Assembly: GCF_000003855.2 (NCBI RefSeq) | Contig: NW_003101681.1 | Location: forward strand, 732,539 to 796,538 | Direction of reading: 5' to 3' | Origin: Blastomyces gilchristii SLH14081 | Taxonomy: Eukaryota > Ascomycota > Eurotiomycetes > Onygenales > Ajellomycetaceae | Length of the DNA: 64,000 bases | Shown here: piece after piece, positions 24,141 to 35,999 of the stretch | Layout of the letters: every line of letters starts with the position of its first letter | Numbering within the stretch: position 1 is the first letter of the stretch | Program-made: the position numbers and the translations under genes | Notes under the pieces: generated by a model | Database searches by the model: none | Told to the model about the DNA's origin: nothing | What the model saw: the letters and a program-made list of their open reading frames with translations, nothing else

Positions 24141-26578
24141 TCAGTGATATAAATCTTATGAAACACAGTAATGACATCTAGTTTTATAAATTATTGAGCT
24201 TACTCAATCTGTGCTAGAGTTTCATTGATAAGAGATAAAGAATATTAATCTTTCTTTGTCAATCTGTTCAGATCTCAGTAGTTCACACAGAATCAGAGTT
24301 CTTCATCTAATTTCTTTGTAAAGAGAATGAGAACTGCAGTGAAAGAGTTACTAATATGTATAAATTCTTTATTCAACAGATCATTGAGTGTCTTTTAAAG
24401 AAGAAGAAGTTCATCTCAGAACATGTTATAAAGAGAATCTTATAACAGTTTGAGATTCTTATCATTCTTTTTCTCTAACTTGATACTGTGATTCACTTCA
24501 GAATCTTGTAAGAGAGATATATTTATAATATTATCTTATCAGAAGACATCTAGATATTCATGATATTATTAAGAGAGTTTTATATGAGAATCTGTTATTA
24601 TAATACAGAATAACTTTTCTAAGATCTTTTTAATATCAGTCAGACTGATGAAATAGATTGATATATAATTCTGCTATTAACAAGCTTGTTAATAACTCTG
24701 TCAGTGATTTTAGTAATGACTTCTTTTTCAGAGTATTTTATATGTGTTGACAGAGATCTGTGTCAGATTCATGATCTTGTGAATGTTATCTTCATGAACT
24801 CTATCATTGTTAGAAAATATCAAGCTTCTGTTTTAAGTATTCAATAAGATATCTTATTCAGATAGTCAGACAAGTTCTAATATAAGATTATAATCAAGAT
24901 TATTAACTTTATATGCATAGATATCTTCACACTGATGTTCTTTCATATCTATGATCAGCTTTATTATGTAACAGATATAAATGTTCTTTAGATTATTAAA
25001 TTCTGTGAGAAGTCAGAGTTTTAATAGAGAGATACACTGAAGATTATAATATCTTATAACTGAAGATTTTATCATTGTATAGTGACATAGACTGCTGTCT
25101 ATCATGGCTTTCATATTATATATATTATCAATCACAGTAGATACAAGAATCACATTCATTATTATCTTCTCTTCAAATTATTATCATCTGACCTCTTCAA
25201 GCTTCTGTTTATAAATTTGAATAGAAGTTAATCTTTACTCTGTTTCATCAGAGCATTCTGATAGTTATCTTCTGAATCTTTCTTCACTACAATATAATTG
25301 ATACAGACAGACACTGATCTTTCTCTCAAGTATGAAGATATATAGATTAATTAGTAGTTGAAAGCAATGTGTTCTGATTAGTTACAGTTAATGTACACTT
25401 CACATTGATATTAATCAGTGACTTCTTCAGAAGTGATCTCAGGAACTCAGAAGCCTGTTTGAACAGTGAAAACTCTTACTTATGCATAGACATTTGAATC
25501 TATTCAGTTCATAGCATCTGTATCATTACTGTTACTTCTCTTTAGTGCAGATGTATGAGTGACTGAGATGTAACATCTTCTATCACTATTCTGTATACTC
25601 TTGAGCTTGATAAGACAGTCATTCAATGTTCAGAGCTGTGTGCAGAAGTCTTCATAAGTCTGATCTTTATCTACACTTACAAGAGTCTGTAAGAGTTTGA
25701 AAGTTAATATCTTCTTAAGCATGCTAATCTTCATTTAATTCTTTCAAGATTGATTCTCTGCTTCTAGAATCTTAGTATTAAAGTCAGGAATAAATGTTAT
25801 AAGAGAAGTGTTTCTCTGTCAGATACTCTGTAATCAATCTAATACTTTCTATTGCATGACAGTATCTCAGAACAGAACATTAAGATGTTTTATAATATTA
25901 TCAGATATTCTCAACACTGATTCACATACTTTTATTTATAAATGAAACTTCTGTTTCATGTGATTCTTCAATTATTCATTGATATATTAATCTTGATTAA
26001 TTAATAAACTGATGAAATCTTTATCTATACTCAGTTTCATAAGCACTTTCATTCTTCATGATAAGTAGAGAGTGAGATTGAAAGTATTAAAATATATAGA
26101 AGTATCTAAGCATTCTTTCAGTGCTTTTATATTCAATTCTATAGATATTGAAATCACATGAGTTAATCATTGAATCTCTTTATATTGAAGTTGTTGAGTT
26201 GCATGTATATCAGCTATTTATTATTGTTGTAATTTCAACATTGCTTAGAGTCACTGTGACATCACATCTATATTTGTGTTCAAGAGTTTCATATTATCAT
26301 TAGACATGATTATATCAATTATCAAATATGTAATTGTATTCTTATATATCTGAGTGTCAGAACTCTCAGATCTTTCACTGATATTCTCTTATAAAATCTT
26401 ATTCTCTTTGTAAGATCTTGTTACAGAGCTAGAGTAACTGATGAGTAAGCTTCTATCTGAGAACTCAGTGTTCACTTAACTGTTTAACTATTTCTCTATT
26501 TCTTACACATTGTTACACATTCAGATATCTCTTGATGAGTAATTGTTTCTAATAAGAAGACAATGAATGTTTTTATAG

Positions 26579-26849
26579 TATAAGAGGCCTACACTGAATA
26601 GATCAGTATAATATTGATAGGTCTTATATAACAAAGATAAAAACATTAAAGAAGGAAAGAAAGAGAAAGTGCAAGAATTAGTGATTGAGATGAATATTTA
26701 TACGCGTATGTGGTGGCGTACGCGGTGGAGCTTCGAGGCGGAAGAATATGCGCGTGTTCGTAGCGGCCGCGGATCGGCGATCGGGAATGGAAGAATCTAT
26801 GAAGTGTAATGAAATAGTCTATATGATTGATCGGGCGCAGCCCGCCACA
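26579..26849 (-). repeat. Gypsy 3 LTR, right
   Basis: This is the 271-bp partner of 21280-21550. Its last 150 bases (about 26700-26849) are strikingly GC-rich for this block, keeping tagcggccgcggatcggcga. It would have been the promoter LTR of the minus-strand element. Confidence 0.9.
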
Positions 26850-29019
26850 AAACTCTTTATAATATACTTAGAGTCATAGTATCTCTTCTAATACTCTTGA
26901 GTCTTTCTCAAGAATTTACAGACTTTCTTCTGAATATTCTGAATTCTCTCAGCTTATTCACAGATATTATCACACTCTATAGTATACTCTCACAGATTTA
27001 TCAAGATTATTCACAGATAAGTCTCAGTGAGTATCTCAAAGAGAGTTTTATCTGTACTGATATACTTTAAGTTATTATATACAAACTTTATAAGTAATAA
27101 TTAATATATTCAGTTATTCTGATTGTAATTAATAAAGCACTGTAGATACTGTTTTAATATACTTATCACATATTCTATCTGATTATCTGTCTATTAATAA
27201 AAAATTATACTTAGATCTCATAAGATCTTCAGTATAGTTATTAGATCAGATCAGAACTTCTCTATAAAGATTAATTCTCTATCTGAGATAATATTTATAG
27301 ATAATTCATACAACTGAATCATATTACAGATGAAGATATAAGTTAAATTCTTTGACTTTAAGTTCTTATAAGTGAGTATAAAGTGTGTTATCTTGATAAA
27401 GTAATCTACTACTATCAGCACACTGTTAAAGCAGGCATTATATATATTCTTACTTTCAGAAAGACTTATAAGAATGTTTATTTCTAGCTGTTTTCAAGAT
27501 TTCTACAGAATAAATAGAGAAGTAAGTTCTTTATATAATCTGAACTATACTACTTATGAACTCTGATAAATAGTATAAGAATTCACTATCTTCTTTATAA
27601 GTTCTTACATCTTCAGTTAGAAGTATTTTCTTATAAGTAATTTATAAGTTCTAGTATCTGTAAAATAATCTGCTACAGAAGAGTCATAATATCTTTTAAT
27701 AAGTTCTATATATAGAAACTTATTTATAGATATATAAATTTAGTTCTCTCTTAATAAAAGATTATTTAAGTCTCTTCAATTCTTTATTTCTGCAGAATTG
27801 ATTTCTGCTGTAAGTAGTTTTTAAATATACTGAGTATATTTATTCTTCAGTTATAGTTCAGATAATCTGAATAGAAGATCTTATAAATACTTATACTCTG
27901 TTTTTTCTTATATCAGGTCTTTTATAGTGTTTCTTAAAGTCTGTAAATTCTTTAGATTATAAGTACTGTCTTCAAGAATTCTTATAAAGATTCTCAGAGT
28001 ATTGACTCTCAGTGTTATAGAGAGTAGTTATACAGACTTCTTCTCTCTCTTCTCTCTCTTCTCTCATATAGAATTAAGAGACTCTTCAGTTAACTTCTTT
28101 ATAATACTCAGTCTGAGTATTCTATGAAGCTTTTCTATCTTCTCTAGTCTCTCTGTATCTGTTATTCTAGTCTTCTTAATATAGTCAGATTTGTGAGAGA
28201 GTCTATCTGCTGAGTTCTTAGTTCTCTTGATATATTCTATTTTAAATCAGAACTTACTCAGTCTCTGAGCTCAGTAAACTTACTACTGTGAGAGTTTCTT
28301 AGTTGAAGTAAACTATTATAAGCTATTATAATCAGTTTTAATAGTAATCACTGTTATAAGACTCTTAAAGTAGTGATATTAGTAATAAAAGAATTTCACT
28401 ATTATAAGACACTTCTGATTTTAAATATTATAGTTAATCTCTGCAGATTATATTTTCTATAGAAAAAAGATCACTGAAACCTAGTTCTTATTTAACTGTA
28501 GTTATAAGACTATTTCTGAAATTATAAAGAAAAAGATATCTGTCTTCAATCTAATTAAGAGTAAGAAATTAAAGTAAAACAGTATCACTGTATCTATAAA
28601 TATCTATTTTAATCTTATAAAGATCTTATAAGCTTCTGAGATAAGAAAGTTCTTACAGTTCTCTCTTCTTAATAATCTTTTTATTCTTTATTTATGAAAT
28701 AACTTCTTCTTATTTTCATTCTTTAGTATGTCTATAAGAGTTAAGAAGATTCTTATAAATGTAAAGATAAACTATCTATAGAAATTCACAAAGCTCAGAA
28801 AGATCTGAATTTCATGAATACTAGTTAACTCTGACTATAATAGAATAGTCTTAATCTGTAAAGATTTTATTTAAATATTATCTGCAGTGATTATATATTC
28901 TAGAAAATTAATCTGACAGATACTGAAGTTATACTTTATAAGCTTAATATACAGTTCTATCTTATCTAAGATCTTTAATATAGTTTATATATACTCAGTG
29001 TATTCTTTCTTCTTTACAG

Positions 29020-29180
29020 AGTATATTATCACATCATTTAGATGTATTGTTACAAAGACATTCAGATATACATGAAGTATTTTATTAATAAAAGACTGAA
29101 ATACTGTAGAGATATTAATTAAATCAAAAGATATTACTAGATATTTAAATAATCTCAGTGCAGTTCTAAAGATAGTCTTT
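29020..29180 (-). pseudogene. Gypsy 2 reverse-transcriptase core relic
   Basis: Minus-strand translation reads FKYLVISFDLINISTVFQSFIN then VYLNVFVTIHLND. It matches the EYLVMPFGL-NAP-TFQ-FIN and YLDD blocks of gypsy reverse transcriptases after RIP-type changes. It confirms the minus orientation of gypsy 2. Flanking pol and gag sequence (about 26,900-31,300) is present but not delimitable. Confidence 0.7.
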
Positions 29181-31305
29181 TATTCATTTTCAGACTGTAT
29201 TCACAGTTATATATATATATTAATTATATTCAGTTATATGAATATAACAGCTTCTATAAGACAGTTAATCACATTCTTAATCAAAGACAGAGAGTAGTGA
29301 CTCTTTATAGTCTTGAAGTTTAGATTACAGTAGTTTACATATAATCTGAGATCTTTATTCTTCTTTTTTATAAATAATATAGAGGTTTCTATAAAGATCT
29401 GTAAAGATTAGATAAAGTTATTCTTCAGATTCTTTTTCACATACATCTGTAAGATCTCTATCTTATAATGAGAGAGCTTATAGATTAGTCTTCAGAAGAG
29501 TTTCTACTCTTTTATTAAATCTATTATTAGATTCTTCTTATAGTGAGATAAAAGCTCAGCTATCTTTACTAAGCTGAATATCTCTATAAGATCTCAGTAT
29601 TTCTCTAATATCTGAAGCTCAGTTTTCATAATTACAAAGTTCTCAGATATTTATAAACTTATTATATAGATGAGCTTATCTTCTCTAATTAACTCTACAG
29701 TATTAACTGATTCTATCTCTGTAAGTAAGTCTGTTAATACTGATTGAAAGTATAAACCTGACTTATAGATAGCTATGTGCAGATTATATCTTTAAAGTTA
29801 TATAAGTCTTAAGTATATATTATCTATAATATCTATGATAATTATAGTTTTTATAAATCTTTTTCAAGTTTCAGAGAGATCTTGTAATTTAAAGATAACT
29901 CTTATAAGTCTCTTAACTCTCAGATCTGAGTTCTTATATTCTATTTATTATAAGAGCAGATTCTCAGTTTTTATCACTTAGCTTATTTACTTTATAAGCT
30001 TTAGAAATACTACAGTGATCTGAGACTCTGAGTCTATTAATACTTTTCATACTTGTAGAACAGTAGTATCACAGTGCAGTCTCTTTCTATAAGTATATAT
30101 TTTTATTAAGAGAGTAACAGATTCAGATATCAGCTTTAAGACTCTTAAGAAGACTGTTACTAACTCTGTCTATGACTTTTTAAATTTCTATTTTAATTTG
30201 TCTGAATAGTTTGTATAAAGATATTCTGATTTAAAATAGATAAAGTAAAGATTCTTTTTCTTAGTCTCTCTATTATATACTTTATTTATAGAAGCTTATG
30301 AAGCTCTCTCTCTTTACTTAATAGTTAGATATAAATCTCTCTATATCTTATTATCTTTTCTTAGTAAATCTATTCTCTGTTATTCTGACTTTTACAGAAT
30401 TAGTGAATAATTCACTCTTTACAGATCTATGACTCTCACAGTAATCTGTAAGTAATAAATAAGAGTTATCAGTTTCTTCAGAGTTAAGAACTTAGAGTCT
30501 TACTTAATAAGTTTATTCTATATATTTTTATTCAGTCTCTTTATAAATATCATTATTCAGATCTTGTTTCAGAGCTCTGTTTTCACAGATCTTAATTTAT
30601 ATCATAATTTTATAAAGCACTGTAAGTAGTTTTTATCAGATTTCTTATCTTTTTTTCTAATATTAATAATCACAGTTCAGATATTCTCTATTCAGCTTAT
30701 AAAGTCTCTCAACTTATTCTCTAAATAGATCTTGAGAACAGATCAGTAGAATCTCTTATAATTATTCTCTAGATAATTCAGCCAGTTCTTGACTTCAGTG
30801 TAATAGAGATCTATTATTATATAAATAATAGCTTTTTCATCTTTTATATCACACAGCTGAGCTTGTAAGTCAATTTCAAATATAAACTTATAAAAGCTTT
30901 TATAGATTGTGATTCAGTAGAAGATCTTAAGTAATTATAGCTTAAGAAAGTTTCTTTTCAATTCATAGTTATCTCTGAAAATCATGTTTAGAGACTCAGT
31001 TTAAGAATATTTACAGATAGTAAGTATTTCTTATAGAAAAATAGCTTAATTCTGTGAGAGATACTTAAGAATATTCTTTATTAAGATTGATTTATTTATA
31101 AGTTCAGAGAATTTCTCTATTACAGATATAAAGAATAATATTCTATAAGTAATTAATATATTCTCTGAGACTTCTTTTACAGAGATTATTCATAATTTGA
31201 GTGACTGCTTCTAAGTGTCTATAGTAGAGTTTATAGAGATTAAAGTATATAAGTTTCTAGTTCTTTCAGTTATAATAAGTAGTTACTGACTGATAGAGCT
31301 TGAAA

Positions 31306-31563
31306 TATAAAAATAAGTGCTTACAGATAATTATTCAGATGTTTACAGCTTGATATAATATATACTATTAACTACTAGAAGTATTTATAATAGAAAGATA
31401 AAATATAGAGATTAAATATATAATAGTATTTAAGCTGAGTTATGAATAGTAGTTGTGAACTTCAGTCTATATAGTTATGTGTAATTAAGAGCTGCTAACT
31501 CTATTAATTACATAAGAGATAGAAATAGAGGTAAAGAATCTGTAAGAAGCGGAATTTCTTACA
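31306..31563 (-). repeat. Gypsy 2 LTR, right
   Basis: 258 bp, matching 18221-18477. Its first dinucleotide is TA where the left copy has TG, another RIP-type change. Confidence 0.8.
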
Positions 31564-31810
31564 TTATCTTTAAGACTATATTCTCTTTTCTTTTATCATG
31601 ATATTATTAAATGATTTCAAAGTATCAGAAGATGTTAAAATACTGTAATTTGTAAACAGTTTTTATATTCTGAACTGGAATTTTTTAATTTTACATATCT
31701 GAAATTGATAAATGTATAATAGTTGACTTTATAGATATAGAAAAAACTCTGAGAACTAAAAGTTCTCAGATAGATATCATAGTCTCTGACTGTATACATC
31801 TATAATTGAA

Positions 31811-31840
<30 letters not shown>
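31564..31840 (+). repeat. LINE 3' UTR and AAT tail, copy 3 (truncated)
   Basis: It starts abruptly at the word tctttaagactatattctct, right after the gypsy 2 LTR, and ends in a long AAT run (about 31812-31840). The tail runs straight into the interior of MITE M4. No target duplication could be found, so this is either a 5'-truncated insertion or the far end of the LINE split by gypsy 2 with a deletion. Confidence 0.75.
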
Positions 31841-31841
<1 letters not shown>

Positions 31842-32293
31842 CTCATACATTTCTTAGCACGAATTCTGCTGAGACTAATTATTAAAAAAACATGTAAAGT
31901 AACTATTCATCAGATCTCAGAATGAAATCATGACTTGGAAAAAATAAGAAAGTGATCTCATTTAATTTCATTTAATCTTATTCTTGATATAAAGTCACTA
32001 TTTTTAGACATTTTAAGGTTTTTTTTAGATTATTTTTAATTTTTTAAAAAGTAATACTTTTTAATAATACTCAAATGAGATTTAAAGTCATTTAAAGTAA
32101 TAAAAAGAATTTAAATTGAGAAGTGAAAATCATGGTCTCATTTGAAAAATGTGACAAGAGTAGACAGTAAGTCTCACTGAAACAGTATAAGACTACTATC
32201 TAATCTTAAAACTGTGTAATGGGATCAATCAAATTGGTAATGGGACCATCAAATATTCTGGTCCTGGTCTCAGACACGGTCACACGGTCAGTC
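31841..32293 (-). mobile_element. MITE copy M4, missing about 49 bp at one end
   Basis: It matches M2 from tctcatacatttcttag to the terminal CGGTCAGTC before TA. The GACTGGCCG end is lost where the LINE tail joins. It is the last repeat of the AT-rich block and marks the boundary to normal sequence. Confidence 0.85.
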
Positions 32294-32705
32294 TAATCAG
32301 AGATCTTTTGATAGATTCAATCCAGTCTGCGAAGAAGAAGGATATCTCGACATTGATCACAGGTCAATCATTTTGAAGGAGTAGCAGGAGGTTCAGGAGG
32401 TTCTGATGGTGAAGGTGCAATAGCAAATAAGTCCATATTGAATCAGAGAATGATAATAATGAGTATAGGAATCGCGTACGTATGGAATAAGAATAATGAA
32501 TGAGAAGCTTGCTTCTTATATTATATGAGGATATTTAGAGACGCGGCACCCCAGAATGAACGTTAGAATGCCACTAAAATATTAGGGCGGCACTAACGAA
32601 AACACCGGGGCATACCTGCGTAATGTTCAGGTCAGGGGGTGCCGGGAAAATTCTGTTTTCACAAGCAATACGTCCGCCACAATATGAGCCTAGTATCCGA
32701 TTCCG

Positions 32706-33813
32706 ATGGGCCCAAGAACATCTAGCTCCCACAGTAGAAAGCGTCGTGCGGGTTCTCCTCCGTCATCAACTTCCAGGGACACGAAGACAATCTCGAAAAC
32801 TTCAAGCACCTCGGCCTACAGTCGGAATTTTCAGCAAAATCTAATCGACCACGGTGTTTATCCGGACGGATATGGATATCCTGATGGCCAAATCCCTTCA
32901 ACACCAAAAAATATGAAGGAGATAATTGAACGATTAGCTGAACCCTGGCCCTCGCAGATACACATGCATCTAATGATCTAAAGAGAAGTCCATCACAACC
33001 TCAGTGATTCCAATTCTTGATGGTGATATCAGTGACCCGAAATGTGTTGGAGGGGACTACTCATTTAGAAATCTTACTTCTTTAACTGATGGAACACTGG
33101 CTGCTGCTAAACCAGATCACTTCTATGGTGCATGTCCTGAGCAGCTGAACCATCAAATCCGTGTAGATCTTAGCCATCATATTGTCCCGGATGATCTCCC
33201 AATGGCACCAAACTTCGTTTTCGAGGCAAAAGGCCCTGATGGATCTCTTGCTGTAGCCACACGGCAGGCATGTTATGATGGCGCACTGGGTGCCCGCGGG
33301 ATGCATGCTCTACAATCCTACCAGCAAGGTGAACCGACCTATGATAACAATGCTTACACTCTTACGTCGACTTATCATGGCGGTCAACTAAAGCTATACA
33401 CCACTCATGTTAGCAAGTCAGACAATCCAGATAGTCATCCTGAATATTTTATGACACAGCTCCGATCATTTGCACTCACTCATACTTCTGAGGCCTTTTA
33501 ACAAGGAGCTTCAGCGTACCGAAATGGCCGAGATTGGGCAAAAGAAACAAGGGATGAACTTACTAGAGTGGTGAATACAAGGTTCTCCGAGGCTCGGTCT
33601 CCGCATTCATCTATATTCCAACACCGGACGACTTCCGATTTAACACCCATCCTGGATGATTCTGATGGGTCAACTGAGCGTGATGAATATCAAAATGCCC
33701 AATGGACCTTTGCGGCTCCAGTTGAAGAAGAAGAAGTGCCTCGAGGAAATCCCAAAACGCCGAAGATCCGTGCCAGCGAGTCCCTTGGTACGGCCGGTCA
33801 TGCGGCCAGCTAA
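32706..33813 (+). pseudogene. DUF7924-family fungal protein, disrupted
   Basis: The conserved core is clear in the second frame (33004-33501): AAKPDHFYGACPEQL, LPMAPNFVFEAKGPDGSLAV, QACYDGALGARGMHALQSY and PEYFMTQLRSFAL. These are typical of the fungal DUF7924 domain, whose function is unknown. The N-terminal part (32706-32955, with NFQQNLIDHGVYPDGY) lies in another frame. A third frame carries the linker ADTHASND, so there are two shifts and probably a loss of about 15 codons near 32955-32980. An in-frame TAA at 33499-33501 interrupts EAF-QGASAYRNGRDWAK, after which the same frame stays open to 33813. Relatives commonly have Arg at the stop (CGA to TAA takes two transitions). It lies 400 bp from the AT-rich block, so RIP leakage may have helped kill it. 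Confidence 0.75.
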
Positions 33814-35092
33814 GCAACCGATAAGGCCTCCACACTTCCGAACTGAAGACGTGCACATGAATATGGTTCTACATCGATGCTAAAAATCGTGCTGTGAATT
33901 ATTAACCGTGCTGTGAATCATTATACCCACTTTTTGTGCAATTCATTTAGCTAGTTTCCGTTTGAAATTATTAATGGTTTCTTGATTCTTCGATCCCAGG
34001 GACTCTGTAGCATTGAACTGATGTCCACAAGTTGGTTCCACAAAAGACGTTTGGTCCAAACGGGATGGGGCGGGGAAGAGGCAGTAGTTAATGCCAAGAC
34101 AAGGGCAACTTCGCTGGGAGCTAGTTGTTTTATCCCTTTGAGTATTACGCATAAATACTTCGCACCGCCCTACCACCAGCCTCGTCACGGTGATAACTGA
34201 GTGTAGGGTGTCCTGCGATGGAACAGTCTCCGCAGCTATAACGAGGATCATTTCGGCCCATCCCGTTCGTTAATTGGTCCAGAGGAATCCAACGCGCGTG
34301 CGAACCTTGGTAAATCTTTTTTCATAACGTGCTCCGATCAAACAATCCTGGGGCCAAGGCAACTCCGTCCACACGCAGCCGGCATGTTACTGAAAATATA
34401 AGTCGATAACGGAAATTCTGCCAACTGACCCTGTGACTCAAAAAAAAATGGAAGAGAAAGAAAATGGAGACAGGACATTTAAGCGCCGTGGTTCATCATA
34501 CCCCAAACTCTCTTAATCTGAACATGTCCCTCAAAATACCCCGCCCTTTGATGACCTTTTGTTATTAAGTCCTTTTTTATATATAGGAAAACTGCTCATG
34601 CACATACTCTCCTGAATATTTCCTAATAGATATCAAGTGTCAATTCCTCGAAAGAGTGCACCGTTGCGGTCACTTACCACAAGTCCCTAAGCAATCCTTG
34701 CGGCGAAGCTAGGGCAAAGGAAGAGGTGTGCACTGTAGGAAACTCAGCCCACGCTGTCACCACCGGCGCGGCTGGCTGTGGTCTTCAAGGATGTTGATGG
34801 CAAGGCTCCTCCTATGCGCGAAGGACCAGGTCGGTGGTAGCCCATCTCGGCTAATAATAATTAGGGACACTTCCCCCTAGCTAAAACTTCCGCTAGGTGG
34901 CTGGAGCGACGGCGGGTTCGATGAGACGGATGTTGCCTGGAGCGAATATTGACTGATAACGAGTTTATCGTCAACCTGACGCTCATCCGAACTAAGGTTG
35001 TCGGTCGCGATCTCTTCACATTATATACTGTTTCCGGTCTGTTTCGTGCGAACCAACGTGGCGGTCGAGGAAACCTGTTTTCCGGTGTCAAA
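33814..35092. other. Spacer without a supported gene
   Basis: Only short, unrelated frames occur on both strands. Composition is normal. No RNA gene or repeat was recognised. Confidence 0.6.
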
Positions 35093-35999
35093 TTAGCCTC
35101 CGTTGAGTACGTTGAGTTTTGAAATGATGCAAGGTAGACCCGGTCGCAATTCAGGATCTTTTGTTGTCGCAGCCGCTGCAACACTTTTCATCAACTTCTT
35201 CTCTCGATAGTGGTTATTAAGCCCCACCATTGCCGATAGTAGTTGACCGTAAGCCCAGATATCATTTCTCTGGCGCATTTCAAGTGGCGAAGTGGGAGGA
35301 TCCGACATATCTTGTATTTCTGGCGCCAGCCATTCATGGGCGACCACTTATATCAATTAGAATGGCATTCCCCTCGCTATCGATCACCACGTTGAATGTT
35401 TTCAAATCCATGTGCGTATTATTATTGCTGAGATGTATCTGGTTGAGGGCTTCAGCAATCTGTAGCGCCCACCTCCGCCATGGGTGATTGCTTCTATGTG
35501 TCTTCTTCAGTATCCCCTCCAATGCCCCGCCCGAATGGTAATCCAACAGGATGTGTCGAATATGGATTACTTGAGATAACGACGGCAACTAGCTGCACAA
35601 TGCTTGGTATACCGCGAAAGAGCCTAAGATTCTGTACTTCTCGCTGAAGAACCACACTATCCCATGGGGTAGAAAGGCCTATCGATCTCTTTGTAGAGAA
35701 ACCTTCAAACTCTAGGCGTCTCTGGGGTTTTTTTTCTTCTTTCCATCTAGAGAATACTTTGACGTGCCATTTGTTGTGGCCCAAACGAACAATAATGGCG
35801 TTCAGCGAGAGGGCCGGGAACCTCCAATGCAACGGTAAGACTCGTCTTCCTGGTACGTCCGCGGGACAAGTTTGACGCTACATAACTCCATCAGTATAAG
35901 CACTTCAAATTGCTCGTCCAGGTATAAATGTTGGCAATTTAAGAATAGCATTTTTTCAGCCCCGGTCTTGCAATCCTTGCAATCAACTAGCTTTAACAC
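35093..35999 (-). pseudogene. Protein-kinase-like pseudogene
   Basis: Four minus-strand segments in three different frames join into one kinase-like protein. Segment one (35999-35802) has FEVLILMELCSVKLVPRTY. Segment two (35832-35494) has LNAIIVRLGHNKWHVKVF and EVQNLRLFRGIPSIVQLVAV, resembling an N-lobe with the alpha-C Glu. Segment three (35588-35334) has HMDLKTFNVVIDSEGNAILI, where active kinases have HRDLKPxN and DFG. Segment four (35347-35093) has EWLAPEI and DIWAYGQLLSAM, the APE and D-x-W-x-x-G motifs of the C-lobe. Segments overlap or abut without room for introns, so frameshifts are more likely than splicing. The catalytic Arg of HRD is Met and the DFG Phe is replaced, so even the ancestor may have been inactive. 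A divergent fungal kinase family is the best description. Confidence 0.65.

Larger units (their letters stand above)
21280..26849 (-). mobile_element. Gypsy 3 element nested in gypsy 2
   Basis: Two 271-bp LTRs (21280-21550 and 26579-26849) begin TGTAAGAGGCC (TATAAGAGGCC in the right copy) and end CYGCYACA. A perfect 5-bp target duplication, aaact, lies at 21275-21279 and 26850-26854. The interior codes on the minus strand; around 23940-24130 the translation reads LFELTNTLSTFQKYIN then YLNDILIF, the gypsy reverse-transcriptase signature with YLDD changed to YLND. The element is 5,570 bp, compact for the family. All frames are broken by transitions typical of RIP. Confidence 0.9.
18221..31563 (-). 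mobile_element. Gypsy 2 element with nested insertions
   Basis: LTR-like repeats of 257 and 258 bp (18221-18477 and 31306-31563) share TRTAARAATAAG at the start and TTTCTTAYA at the end. The interior codes on the minus strand: the reverse-transcriptase core lies near 29020-29180. MITE M3 (18744-19245) and gypsy 3 (21280-26849) are inserted in it. Removing these leaves about 7.2 kb, a normal gypsy size. The flanking 5-mers are catag and ttatc, so no target duplication is visible; a rearrangement at one end, or LTRs from two related elements, cannot be excluded. Confidence 0.65.

Noticed and set aside
1..32293. CRISPR array or prokaryotic defence island suggested by many short repeats
   Set aside because: Repeats are irregular, belong to retroelements and simple sequence, and the window is clearly fungal with spliced genes.
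34861..35184. 107-residue minus-strand frame next to the kinase relic
   Set aside because: It overlaps the end of the kinase frame in another phase and has no kinase or other domain features.
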